A stretch of DNA of 60,433 nucleotides from Pseudomonadales bacterium (lineage in GTDB: Bacteria > Pseudomonadota > Gammaproteobacteria > Pseudomonadales > Azotimanducaceae), in the NCBI GenBank assembly GCA_019090385.1, contig JAHRWB010000153.1, positions 1-60,433 of the forward strand, given 5' to 3'. A program made the position numbers and the translations under genes. This document shows, piece after piece, positions 1 to 9,217 of this stretch; position 1 is the stretch's first letter; each line of letters starts with the position of its first letter. The notes under the pieces are model-generated. The model saw only the letters and a program-made list of their open reading frames with translations, did no database searches and had not been told where the DNA came from.

Positions 1-2013
1 CGGCTTCCATCAGCTCGTTGCGCTGTTGGTAAATTACCTGACGCTGGTCATTTGCAACATCATCAAACTCTAGCAAATTCTTTCTTATATCAAAATTGTG
101 CCCTTCAACTTTTCTTTGGGCTTTTTCTATCGCATTGGAAACCATCTTGTGCTCCAGCGACTCTCCCTTCTCGAGACCCAGAGAAGCCATCATCCCGCGC
201 ATTCGCTCCGATGCAAAAATCCTCATCAGATTATCCTGCATAGACAGGTAAAAGCGCGAAGATCCTGGATCACCCTGGCGCCCTGAACGCCCTCTCAACT
301 GGTTATCTATCCGCCTCGATTCATGCCGCTCGGTACCAATAATGTGCAATCCACCTGCATTCAGCACGTCCTGGTGCAACTTCTTCCACTCTTCGGAGAG
401 TTTCTTTATTTCACCCTCACCCAGATTCTCAAATTTGGCAAGCTCTGCCTCCAGGTTGCCACCCAGAACGATATCTGTTCCCCTTCCTGCCATGTTGGTC
501 GCAATAGTAACCACGCCCGGTTTACCTGCCTGAGCAATAATATCTGCCTCACGCTCGTGCTGCCGTGCATTAAGCAAACTGTGAGTAATTTTTCGTTTAT
601 TTAGCTCCGCTGATAACAATTCTGACGACTCTATTGAGGCCGTCCCTACAAGTACCGGCTGTCCACTCTTTGTGCGTGATTCAATATCCTTGGCGATAGC
701 ATCATATTTTTCAGGAACCGTTGAATACAATAAATCATTGAAATCTTCGCGAACCATTTCCCTATTGGTTGGAATAACCACAACTTGCAAACCATAAATT
801 TGATTGAACTCAAAGGCTTCAGTATCAGCCGTACCCGTCATACCAGATAGATTGGAATAAAGTCTGAAATAGTTTTGAAAAGTCGTTGAAGCCAAGGTCT
901 GAGACTCATTCTGAATCTTTACACCTTCCTTTGCTTCCACCGCCTGATGAATGCCCTCGGACCAGCGCCTTCCAGGCATGGCCCTTCCGGTATGCTCGTC
1001 CACAATCATTATTTCATCATCCTGCACCATATAGTCCACATCACGTTTAAATATGATGTGTGCCTTTAGCGCCGCATGAACATGATGCAACAAACCCAAA
1101 TTGGTTGCCGAGTACAAACTGTCATTGATATCCAGCAAGCCCATTTGTTGCAGCTCAGCTTCAATCTTTTCGTGGCCGGACTCGGTTAATTCTACCTGAC
1201 GGCTTTTCTCATCGAGAATAAAGTCACCTGGCTCAAGGATTCCTTCATCATCTGTCTCTGTGCCGACCTGTGCCTTTAACTTAGGCACAAGGCGATTAAT
1301 GGTTTTGTATAACTCTGTATTTTCCTCGGTGGGCCCGGAAATAATAAGTGGTGTTCGCGCTTCGTCGATCAGGATGGAATCAACTTCATCAACAATGGCA
1401 AAATTGAGACCACCTTGAATACGGTCTTCAACCGTAAACGCCATATTGTCTCTGAGATAATCAAAACCGAATTCGTTATTCGTGCCATAGGTAATATCCG
1501 AGTTATATGCCACGTGCTTTTCAGCCGCTCCCTGCCCGATTGGATAACACCCACAGTCAATCCGGCTGCTCGATATATCGGTCCCATCCACTCGGAATCC
1601 CGTCTGGCCAGGTAATCATTGACGGTTACTATATGAACACTTTTTTCAGCAAGCGCATTTACATAGGCAGCCAGCGTTGCCACCAACGTTTTACCTTCGC
1701 CAGTGCGCATTTCCGCGATTTTTCCTTCGTGTAGAGTAATTCCGCCGATCAGCTGGGTATCAAAATGCCGTGTACCATTTACTCGCTTGGCAACTTCCCG
1801 GACCAGAGCAAAGGCCTCAGGGAGCAAACTATCGAGGCTTTCACCCGCTTTATGGCGATCCTTGAATTCCTGTGTTTTGTGTGGAAAATCCGTATCCTGC
1901 AATTCGCTCATTGCAGGTTCAAAAGTATTGATTTCGCGAACGACAACTCCCATGCGCTTCAATTCACGAGAGTTTTTACTTCCGATGACTTTTCTGAGCA
2001 AGCCCCCTAACAT
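1..2013 (-). CDS. secA: Protein translocase ATPase SecA, partial, with an apparent frameshift
   Basis: SecA is the ATP-driven motor that pushes unfolded preproteins through SecYEG at the inner membrane. The start at 2013 ([12 protein letters not shown]) follows a GGAG and matches the usual family N terminus. Walker A GEGKT lies at about residues 105-109, and the preprotein-binding and IVDEHTGR segments are readable downstream. The reading frame breaks near 1535-1537: codons above have top coordinates divisible by 3, and from 1534 down to the window edge they are shifted. One missing G in a GGG run would restore the canonical IQSGQ. I checked the second frame near 1000, 337 and 61 and it is consistent, so I see a single lesion. 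The 3' end lies off the window. SecA is essential, so an assembly or sequencing error is likelier than a true pseudogene. Confidence 0.93.
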
Positions 2014-2117
2014 GGACGGCTCCAACTGGTTAAAGGCGGCATCTTACCTCTTTTCACCTACGCGAGTTAAGCAAAGACTCAGAAATTTCAGGCTGGAACA
2101 TCCGTATCTAGATTAAG

Positions 2118-2137
2118 CTCGCTCGTTTAAGAGCGAG
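2118..2137 (-). terminator. Hairpin between the M23 peptidase gene and secA
   Basis: A perfect 7-bp stem (CTCGCTC/GAGCGAG) with a 6-nt loop spans the stop codon of the M23 peptidase gene. On the minus strand it is followed by TTAATC rather than a long U run. It is more likely an attenuator or RNA-processing hairpin ahead of secA than a strong intrinsic terminator. Confidence 0.4.
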
Positions 2138-3083
2138 AACGCTGACGGGCTACATATTGTTTGGGGTCAACTTTACGACCATTTTTCAAAACTTCGAAAT
2201 GCACGTGGGGACCAGTTGACCGCCCGGTACTACCAATGTGACCAATTACCTGGCCCCGCTTAACTACATCTCCAGCCGAAACCAGCAATTCACGGTGATG
2301 GCCATAACGTGTTCTGTATCCACCACCGTGGTTTAACTCCACCAATTTGCCATAACCATTTCGATCATCAGCAAACACCACCACACCAGATGCCACAGCA
2401 ATAACGTCTGCCCCTTCTATTCCGGCAAAATCTACACCGGCATGCCATGCCATACTACCGGTAATCGGATCCACGCGACGTCCGAACCGTGAAGACATCC
2501 AGCCCTTGGATATGGGACGACCGGCCAGCTCAATATCCTGCTGAAATTTCCGCTGCACAAGCAACGACTCAAGTAATTCAAGTTGGTCCTCACGGGCTTT
2601 CAGCTGCTTTGATAACTGATCTACCGTAGACAAATATTCGGGCGCACTAATAACTGTAGGAAAAGCACTGCGCTCAAGTCCATTTTTAGGCCCTATGCCC
2701 AGCTCAGGGCCACCCAGGGCCGGAGTTTCATTAAACCTGAATTCGCTTTGATCTATCTTGGCCACTTCCGTAACGCGTTCTCCCAGAGCTTCCATGCGCA
2801 GAAGCCGTGCCTGCATAATGGCCAATCGCCTACCTACAGCGGCCATTTCTACACTCGATTGCTCCTTTAAAACTTCAACCACACGACCATATTCGCCCAT
2901 TTCTGCTTTATATATCGCGATAGTCTGGGCATCCAGGAGATCTTCATTGGCCAATTTATAGAGTATGAAGGCATTTCCAGCAAAACCCGCCAGTACCACC
3001 AATAAACAACTCAATATGACATTTCTGGACAGACTGAATGATCTGGCTCGACCTTCGGTCTCTTTGAACAGTATTATTCGCAT
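2127..3083 (-). CDS. M23-family (LytM-type) peptidase with N-terminal membrane anchor
   Basis: The 318-residue protein has a cytoplasmic N terminus, one membrane segment at about residues 22-45, a probable coiled-coil region at about 50-195 and a C-terminal M23 metallopeptidase domain. The zinc-site motifs HAGVD and HVHFEV are both present, so unlike degenerate LytM activators such as EnvC it looks catalytically competent. The SRFGRRVDP signature precedes them. M23 enzymes cut peptidoglycan cross-bridges in the periplasm. A gene of this type lies between the DUF721 gene and secA in Pseudomonas. The substrate is not determined by the sequence. Confidence 0.88.
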   Translation of the reverse strand: MRIILFKETEGRARSFSLSRNVILSCLLVVLAGFAGNAFILYKLANEDLLDAQTIAIYKAEMGEYGRVVEVLKEQSSVEMAAVGRRLAIMQARLLRMEALGERVTEVAKIDQSEFRFNETPALGGPELGIGPKNGLERSAFPTVISAPEYLSTVDQLSKQLKAREDQLELLESLLVQRKFQQDIELAGRPISKGWMSSRFGRRVDPITGSMAWHAGVDFAGIEGADVIAVASGVVVFADDRNGYGKLVELNHGGGYRTRYGHHRELLVSAGDVVKRGQVIGHIGSTGRSTGPHVHFEVLKNGRKVDPKQYVARQRSRS

Positions 3084-3108
3084 TTAGTACCTATAATCAA
3101 TACAACAC

Positions 3109-3155
3109 ACTATAGTCGCAACTATAGTTCAAATTAAGCAAACATATCATATGTT
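3109..3155. promoter_or_regulatory. Palindromes in the divergent promoter of the M23 and dciA-like genes
   Basis: The 99-bp gap between the two divergent genes holds two copies of the self-complementary 8-mer ACTATAGT (3109-3116 and 3121-3128, centres 12 bp apart). A perfect 15-bp dyad, AACATATCATATGTT, follows at 3141-3155. These look like operator half-sites or overlapping promoters, but I do not recognise the regulator. Confidence 0.35.
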
Positions 3156-3182
3156 AAACTTACGTCGGCCAGTGATCTATTA

Positions 3183-3518
3183 ATGCCTAATAAAAAGATA
3201 ATCGATATCCTCGCATTAGGCCAGCAAAGCTACACTCCACTTGCCTATCTTCTCAAACAATCTAGACTTCAGGCGAGCTGGACTTCTCAACTTAGAAACC
3301 TTCTACCTCCCGAACTTGCTGTGCATTGCACAGTACGTGAACTACGCCACACCACAATGATCATACAGACCAGTGACGCCACCTGGGCCACCCGACTTCG
3401 ATTCCAGCAGCTCAGTCTTATTGAGAACCTGAATAAACTCGCTGACTTCACACATATCAGCGACATTCGCATACAAGTTGTTGCGGCAAATAAAAAAATG
3501 GGAAAAATCCGGGAATAA
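3183..3518 (+). CDS. dciA: DUF721 (DciA-like) protein
   Basis: This small 111-residue basic protein has the DUF721 pattern: an N-terminal helical part, then a beta-rich segment with WATRLRFQQLSLIENLN at about 62-78. DUF721 includes DciA, the ancestral loader of the replicative helicase DnaB in bacteria lacking DnaC. The position between lpxC and the M23/secA pair is that of the Pseudomonas DUF721 gene. It is shorter than typical DciA proteins and lacks a long C-terminal extension. It is convergent with lpxC, with 19 bp between stop codons. The family is fairly sure; the helicase-loading role is inferred. Confidence 0.75.
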   Translation: MPNKKIIDILALGQQSYTPLAYLLKQSRLQASWTSQLRNLLPPELAVHCTVRELRHTTMIIQTSDATWATRLRFQQLSLIENLNKLADFTHISDIRIQVVAANKKMGKIRE

Positions 3519-3537
3519 CTGCCTGGAAGCAAGAGAA

Positions 3538-4458
3538 TCAGGCAAATGCCGAGCTTAAACTCGATGCAGTCACGGTTTCGCCAAGAGTAACGAGTTCCCA
3601 GGTATCAGGTTCTTGCAGAAGCTTATTCAGCAGGAGATTGTTCATTCTATGGCCAGATTTGTAGCCTTTGAACTTGCCAACAATATTATGCCCCAGAAGA
3701 TATAAATCACCCAGAGCATCTAACATTTTGTGTTTTACGAATTCATCCGGATATCGCAAGCCACTTTCATTCAGAATTCGACTGTCATCCACAACCACAG
3801 TATTGTCTAAACAGGCACCCCGGGCCAAATCCATGGACCTCAGCTGCTCTATGTCAGCCAAAAACCCAAAAGTCCGAGCCTTTGCCAGCGTATTTTCAAA
3901 GGTCATACCGGAAAACTCTACTCGCGCAAATTTTGGGTGATTACGAAATACGGGATGATCATATTCCAGCTGATATTCCATGCAAAAACCGTCATAGGGC
4001 ATCAGGCAGGCACTTGCGCTTGCATCGGCCACCTGAACCTTCTGGAGTATGCGAATAACTTTTTTAGGCATTGATAACACCCGGGTTCCAGCAGACTGGA
4101 TGAGAGTGACAAACGGTGCTGCGCTGCCATCCATCACAGGTAGCTCTGGCGCGTCAGTTTCTACAACAACGTTATCAATGCCCAAGCCTGCGAACGCGGC
4201 CATCAAATGCTCGACAGTAGAAACTTTAACACCGCCCTGACATAAAGACGTTGCAAAGTTAGTATCTGTCACGTTTTCAACCGTTGCAGCAACACTCACA
4301 TCGCGCAATTTTGAGTCAGACAACCCCATGTCTGTCCGTCGAAACAATACACCGGTGCCCGCAGGAGCGGGATGCAGGCTGATACTAACTTTCGCGCCGG
4401 AATGAAGTCCCACGCCCGTGGCGCTAGCCATACGTTTCAACGTTCGTTGATATATCAT
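3538..4458 (-). CDS. lpxC: UDP-3-O-acyl-N-acetylglucosamine deacetylase
   Basis: LpxC catalyses the first committed step of lipid A synthesis, a zinc-dependent deacetylation of UDP-3-O-acyl-GlcNAc in the cytoplasm. The 306-residue length is normal. The zinc motif STVEHLMAAF places the first ligand at H84, and HKMLDALGDLYLLGH near residue 243 carries the second His and the Asp ligand. The N-terminal QRTLKRMASATGVGLHSG is diagnostic. It is the last gene of the dcw-lpxC run, 70 bp after ftsZ. That gap contains the 10-bp palindrome AGGTATACCT but no clear terminator. Confidence 0.98.
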   Translation of the reverse strand: MIYQRTLKRMASATGVGLHSGAKVSISLHPAPAGTGVLFRRTDMGLSDSKLRDVSVAATVENVTDTNFATSLCQGGVKVSTVEHLMAAFAGLGIDNVVVETDAPELPVMDGSAAPFVTLIQSAGTRVLSMPKKVIRILQKVQVADASASACLMPYDGFCMEYQLEYDHPVFRNHPKFARVEFSGMTFENTLAKARTFGFLADIEQLRSMDLARGACLDNTVVVDDSRILNESGLRYPDEFVKHKMLDALGDLYLLGHNIVGKFKGYKSGHRMNNLLLNKLLQEPDTWELVTLGETVTASSLSSAFA

Positions 4459-4528
4459 TAACCCAGACCACCCTCTAGCCCCACATCCAAGTGAAGCGTA
4501 CGTAAACAGGTATACCTACACTGACCTT

Positions 4529-5674
4529 CTAGTCAGCCTGACGCCTTAAAAAAGCAGGTATGTCCAAGTAATCCATGTCGGCCGCTTCAACCGTATCAAA
4601 GGACCGCTCAACTCGGGGCGCTTTCTGACGCATAACAGTTGGCCGATCGAGATCTGAATAATCTGTTGCACCACCCATGGCGGCTTCAAACTCAGTGTTC
4701 TCAACAACAATCTTGGGCCGAACTATACCACCCAGGCCTGTAGCAACTACCGTTACCTTAACGTTATCTCCAAGTGACTCGTCAATCACTGTGCCCACGA
4801 CCACTGTTGCTTCATCGGATGCAAATTGCTCAATCGTGTCGCCAATTTCAGCAAACTCGCCAATACCCAAATCCGGCCCAGCAGATACATTTACCAGAAT
4901 GCCCCTGGCACCATGCAAATCTATATCTTCCAACAGTGGACTACGAACAGCTGCTTCTGCAGCATCTTTGGCGCGATTCTCCCCGGAAGCCTGCCCTGTA
5001 CCCATCATAGCCATACCCATCTCTGACATCACCGTACGCACGTCAGCGAAATCCACGTTAATCATTCCCGGCTTCATGATCAAATCTGCAATGCCCTGTA
5101 CCGCGCCTAACAAAACATCATTGGCTGCAGCAAATGCTTCGAGCATACTGGTTCGCTCACCTAAAACAGCCAGAAGCTTTTCGTTTGGAATAGTAATCAG
5201 CGAATCCACATAATTCGACAACTCAGTAATGCCTGCATCGGCAACATCGTTGCGTTTCTCAAAGCCAAAAGGCTTGGTGACCACCGCGACTGTCAATATA
5301 CCCATATCGCGAGCAACCTCAGCAACTACCGGTGCCGCTCCTGTTCCAGTGCCTCCCCCCATGCCGGCGGTAATAAAAACCATATCAGCACCTTGTAACA
5401 CCTCTCCAATGCGCTCTCTATCTTCTAAAGCAGCCTCACGTCCCAATGCTGGATTAGCTCCAGCACCCAGACCCTTGGTAAGGGCCCCACCCAACTGCAA
5501 CAATGTTTTTGCATCCACACTCTGGAGAGCCTGTGAATCCGTATTGGCGGCAATAAAATCGACACCTTCAACACTTTTTGCAAGCATATGCTTTACAGCA
5601 TTACCACCGCCACCACCAACACCTATTACCTTGATGATCGCACTTTGGGGTCCGCTATCAACGAGTTCAAACAT
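4529..5674 (-). CDS. ftsZ: Cell division protein FtsZ
   Basis: FtsZ is the tubulin-like GTPase that polymerises into the Z ring. The 381-residue protein has the GTP-binding motif GGGTGTG at 106-112, the T7 synergy loop NVDFADVRT near 205 and the conserved C-terminal peptide DYLDIPAFLRRQ at 368-379, which binds FtsA and ZipA. The C-terminal linker is short. It follows ftsA by 86 bp, the usual place for ftsZ-proximal promoters, and precedes lpxC. Confidence 0.99.
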   Translation of the reverse strand: MFELVDSGPQSAIIKVIGVGGGGGNAVKHMLAKSVEGVDFIAANTDSQALQSVDAKTLLQLGGALTKGLGAGANPALGREAALEDRERIGEVLQGADMVFITAGMGGGTGTGAAPVVAEVARDMGILTVAVVTKPFGFEKRNDVADAGITELSNYVDSLITIPNEKLLAVLGERTSMLEAFAAANDVLLGAVQGIADLIMKPGMINVDFADVRTVMSEMGMAMMGTGQASGENRAKDAAEAAVRSPLLEDIDLHGARGILVNVSAGPDLGIGEFAEIGDTIEQFASDEATVVVGTVIDESLGDNVKVTVVATGLGGIVRPKIVVENTEFEAAMGGATDYSDLDRPTVMRQKAPRVERSFDTVEAADMDYLDIPAFLRRQAD

Positions 5675-5760
5675 TTTTCTATCTCCTGGCTATCGCCATC
5701 ACGCTACTGGGGATCAAACTACCAGCAATATTTCTCACAATATGTCGCATAGTCTGAATC

Positions 5761-6990
5761 TCAAAAATTATCTCCCAACCACTTTCTTAGGCGGCTTAAG
5801 AAACTAAACGAAAATGCACCAGTTCGAGCATAATTTTCTTCTTCCCTGGTACGGCCATACAGTAGCAGTCCTACACCCGTCGAATAGACCGGATTCCTTA
5901 CAATTTCTTTCAGGCCAGACACATGTTTCGGCCAGCCCAAGCTCACAGGCATATGAAATATTTCTTCAGCAAGATCCACAGCCCCTTCCATTTTTGAAGA
6001 TCCGCCCGTCAACACGATTCCGGCAGCTATCAAATCTTCATATCCGCTGCGACGCAGCTCTGCCTGAACCAATGTGAATAGTTCATCGTACCTCGGCTCA
6101 ACAACTTCGGCCAGTGCTTGACGAGATAAATTTCGTGGTGGTTTATCACCCACACCCATCACCTTGATTGTTTCGTCGGACTTAGCCAATTGAGTTAACG
6201 CACAGGCGTATCGAATTTTTATCTCTTCAGCATTTTTAGTCGGCGTTCTAAGCGCCATTGCTATATCGTTTGTAACCTGATCACCAGCAATAGGTATAAC
6301 TGCAGTATGACGAATCGCACCATCCGTAAAAATAGCTATATCAGTAGTCCCACCACCAATATCCACCATACATACGCCCAAATCTCTTTCATCATCAGTC
6401 AATACAGCGTAACTGGAGGCAAGTTGCTCCAAAATGACATCCTGGACCTTTAATCCACAGCGCTCGATACATTTCACGATATTTTGTGCTGCATTTACAG
6501 CGCAGGTAACCAGGTGAACCTTTGCCTCCAAACGAACGCCAGACATACCCAGCGGCTCTTTTACGCCTTCCTGATCATCAATCACATATTCCTGGGGTAA
6601 AATATGCAGCACCTTCTGATCGGCAGGAATAGCAACCGCCTGTGCCGCATCGATAACTCGCTCAATATCCTGATTATAAACCTCGCCATCTTTGATGGCG
6701 ACGATACCATGAGAATTAAGACTGCGAATGTGGCTCCCTGCAATACCGGCATACACAGTATCGATCTGGCAACCGGCCATAAGTTCAGCCTCTTCTACCG
6801 CGCGCTGAATAGATTGCACAGTTGATTCAATGTTTACCACCACGCCTTTTTTTAATCCGCGTGAGGGATACGAGCCAATACCCAGTATCTCTATCCCCCC
6901 GTCCACTGTAACCTCCCCAACAATAGCAGCAATCTTGTTGGTCCCAATGTCCAGCCCAACAAGTATCTTGGGTTTAGCTTCATGCGCCAT
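5761..6990 (-). CDS. ftsA: Cell division protein FtsA
   Basis: FtsA is the actin-like ATPase that tethers FtsZ filaments to the inner membrane and recruits later divisome proteins. The 409-residue sequence begins with the actin-fold phosphate-1 motif (VGLDIGTNKIAAIVGE), has the phosphate-2 motif DIGGGTTDIAIF near 210 and ends in an amphipathic membrane helix (FLSRLRKWLGDNF). Its ATG overlaps the ftsQ stop as TAATG, so translation is probably coupled. Confidence 0.99.
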   Translation of the reverse strand: MAHEAKPKILVGLDIGTNKIAAIVGEVTVDGGIEILGIGSYPSRGLKKGVVVNIESTVQSIQRAVEEAELMAGCQIDTVYAGIAGSHIRSLNSHGIVAIKDGEVYNQDIERVIDAAQAVAIPADQKVLHILPQEYVIDDQEGVKEPLGMSGVRLEAKVHLVTCAVNAAQNIVKCIERCGLKVQDVILEQLASSYAVLTDDERDLGVCMVDIGGGTTDIAIFTDGAIRHTAVIPIAGDQVTNDIAMALRTPTKNAEEIKIRYACALTQLAKSDETIKVMGVGDKPPRNLSRQALAEVVEPRYDELFTLVQAELRRSGYEDLIAAGIVLTGGSSKMEGAVDLAEEIFHMPVSLGWPKHVSGLKEIVRNPVYSTGVGLLLYGRTREEENYARTGAFSFSFLSRLRKWLGDNF

Positions 6991-7745
6991 TATCGTCTCT
7001 CGCCAATCACTAGGTCATTCACAGCCAGAGCCAAACCATCGCCACTTAGTGAAGCATCAGTCCATTTCACGGCAACACCATTCTGGTATCGAGCATCTAC
7101 CCGGGCAATCTGTTCAAGATTATATTGCAATGACTTATTATAAACCCGTACAAATCGTGCCAGGCGTCCATTTAACTCATCCGTGCCCAAAGCAACCTCC
7201 AGACCACCACCAAACTGGACCCGCCAACTTCCCTGAGCATCCTCATACAGCTCTACAATTTTTAGATGCGTATGTTGAATAACATCATTCAGCCCTTCAA
7301 AAACACGCATAGCGCTAATTGCACTGGCATGCTGAACAAAAAAACGGGGCAAATTCGCATTGGGTAAGTCAGGATCAAGCACAACCTGCCCAGATGCGGA
7401 CAAATACCCTGATCCATTCCAGCGAGCCACAAGGCTCTGCCTGGTAACGTGAAGCCTGAGCTTATCAGGCCAGACACGATGAACTTCCACCCCTCCTGGC
7501 CATGACAGCGCCATTACTGAAGCAACCACTTCGTCCAAGCGAACTAATACAAAACCTTCACGTATATGATCAGCAACAACCTCTCTTATTTGCTGTTTCT
7601 CTCCGCTGTTTAACAAGCCTTCCACAGACACTCGCGCTATGGGCCATTGATCGACCATCAAAGTTCCCACCAGCCACTTTGTCATCGCAAAGAAAGCCAT
7701 GAGAGGCAATAAGTAAATTCCAATTTTTTTGAGCGTAACATTCAT
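6990..7745 (-). CDS. ftsQ: Cell division protein FtsQ
   Basis: FtsQ is the bitopic divisome scaffold joining FtsB/FtsL to the early ring proteins. I chose the ATG at 7745 because it forms an ATGA overlap with the murC stop; an upstream in-frame ATG at 7763 would add six residues. The 251-residue protein has one N-terminal membrane segment, a POTRA-like domain (VSVEGLLNSGEKQQIREVV) and an FtsQ-type C-terminal domain. In most gammaproteobacteria ddl lies between murC and ftsQ; here it does not. Confidence 0.95.
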   Translation of the reverse strand: MNVTLKKIGIYLLPLMAFFAMTKWLVGTLMVDQWPIARVSVEGLLNSGEKQQIREVVADHIREGFVLVRLDEVVASVMALSWPGGVEVHRVWPDKLRLHVTRQSLVARWNGSGYLSASGQVVLDPDLPNANLPRFFVQHASAISAMRVFEGLNDVIQHTHLKIVELYEDAQGSWRVQFGGGLEVALGTDELNGRLARFVRVYNKSLQYNLEQIARVDARYQNGVAVKWTDASLSGDGLALAVNDLVIGERR

Positions 7746-9217
7746 GTTACTTCTTCCTGGCATGTTGAAGCGCCCTGCTGCATACTTTGCAACTTCAACA
7801 AGTGCATGGAAATTTGATTAACATTGCCTGCACCCTGAACGATGAGCACATCATCCGGCTGTAATAATTGAGGCAAAAGCTCCAAGGCTTCCTCAGTATT
7901 TTCGGCATACACGGGATTTAGTGAACCCCGATCACGTAACCCTTGTGCAAGCGCATGACTGTCCGCCCCGGGAATTTCTTTTTCTCCGGCCGAATAGACC
8001 TGTAACAGCAGCAAAGCATCTACACCACCCAGCTCTTTAACAAAATCGTCATAAAGTTCATGCGTCCTCGAATAGCGATGGGGCTGAAAGGCCATAACCA
8101 ATCTTCTATCCGGCCATACCTGACGGGCAGTCTGAATAACAACCTTCAATTCCGTGGGATGATGCCCGTAATCGTCTACTAAAGTGAATACAGCAGTGGA
8201 ATTCCTGTCATCCTCGACAAGAGAGCAGAAAGAAACCTGCTCTTCCACCTGAAAACGCCTATCAACGCCTTCAAAATTCGACAACCCCGCTATGATAGCT
8301 TCATCAGATACACCTTCTTCCGTTGCAACAGCAACAGATGCAAGTGCATTCAAGACATTGTGCATACCCGGATTATTAATCACCAAGTCTAAAGTCTTGG
8401 CGCCTTCCGGCCGTGCAACACGAAATGCCCAGCTTAGCCCATGACAACTAATATCTGTGGCCCTGAAATCTGCTTCTTCTGATAATCCATAAGTAATAAT
8501 AGGACGCGCCAGGCTATCCACCAGATCCATTATATTTTCATCATCAATGCATAACACCACTGCACCATAAAATGGCAGTCGCTGTACAAATTCAACAAAG
8601 GTAGACTTCAATACGTCAAAGTCTCCCCCATAGGTTGCCATGTGGTCTCGATCGATATTTGTAACCACTGCCAGCATGGGTTGCAGGTGCAAGAATGAAG
8701 CATCGCTCTCATCTGCTTCCGCAATAAAATACTGGCTTTTACCAAGACGGGCATTACTACCCATACTATTGAGCAAACCACCTATGACAACCGTTGGGTC
8801 TAAATCAGCCGCTTGAAAAATAGAGGTAATTAGACTGGTAGTGGTTGTTTTTCCATGGGTCCCCGCTACTGCAATACCATAACGGTAGCGCATCAGCTCT
8901 CCCAGCATTTCAGCCCGTGGAACTACCGGAATATGCTTTCTATGCGCTTCTTGTATTTCTTTGTTATCTTCATCAATGGCACTTGATATCACAACCACAT
9001 CGCAGGACTGAAGATTATCTTCAGTATGCCCAATAAATACCTTTGCTCCCAAACTTTTTAGCCGGCCGGTAATATCAGTAGATTTTATATCAGATCCGGA
9101 AACCTCATAACCCTGGTCAATCAAAATTTCCGCAATGCCGCACATTCCAGAACCACCGATACCGATCAGATGAATTTTTCTGACTCGCCTCATTTCATGG
9201 GTTAGATTGCGATTCAT
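7742..9217 (-). CDS. murC: UDP-N-acetylmuramate--L-alanine ligase
   Basis: MurC adds L-alanine to UDP-MurNAc, the first amino-acid step of the peptidoglycan stem peptide, using ATP in the cytoplasm. The 491-residue length is typical. The N-terminal Rossmann motif GIGGSGM lies at 19-25 and the ATP loop GTHGKTTTT at 119-127. The gene overlaps ftsW by ATGA upstream and ftsQ by ATGA downstream, so the expected neighbours murG (upstream) and ddl (downstream) are both missing. Confidence 0.99.
   Translation of the reverse strand: MNRNLTHEMRRVRKIHLIGIGGSGMCGIAEILIDQGYEVSGSDIKSTDITGRLKSLGAKVFIGHTEDNLQSCDVVVISSAIDEDNKEIQEAHRKHIPVVPRAEMLGELMRYRYGIAVAGTHGKTTTTSLITSIFQAADLDPTVVIGGLLNSMGSNARLGKSQYFIAEADESDASFLHLQPMLAVVTNIDRDHMATYGGDFDVLKSTFVEFVQRLPFYGAVVLCIDDENIMDLVDSLARPIITYGLSEEADFRATDISCHGLSWAFRVARPEGAKTLDLVINNPGMHNVLNALASVAVATEEGVSDEAIIAGLSNFEGVDRRFQVEEQVSFCSLVEDDRNSTAVFTLVDDYGHHPTELKVVIQTARQVWPDRRLVMAFQPHRYSRTHELYDDFVKELGGVDALLLLQVYSAGEKEIPGADSHALAQGLRDRGSLNPVYAENTEEALELLPQLLQPDDVLIVQGAGNVNQISMHLLKLQSMQQGASTCQEEVT

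Noticed and set aside
1369-2013. SecA N terminus as a separate short protein
   Set aside because: After the break the continuing frame loses all SecA similarity, while the shifted frame carries it on to the window edge. This is one interrupted gene.
4677-5213. Long plus-strand ORF antisense to ftsZ
   Set aside because: It is the mirror of a strongly conserved gene, with biased Ser/Thr/Pro composition and no ribosome site; it is an antisense shadow.
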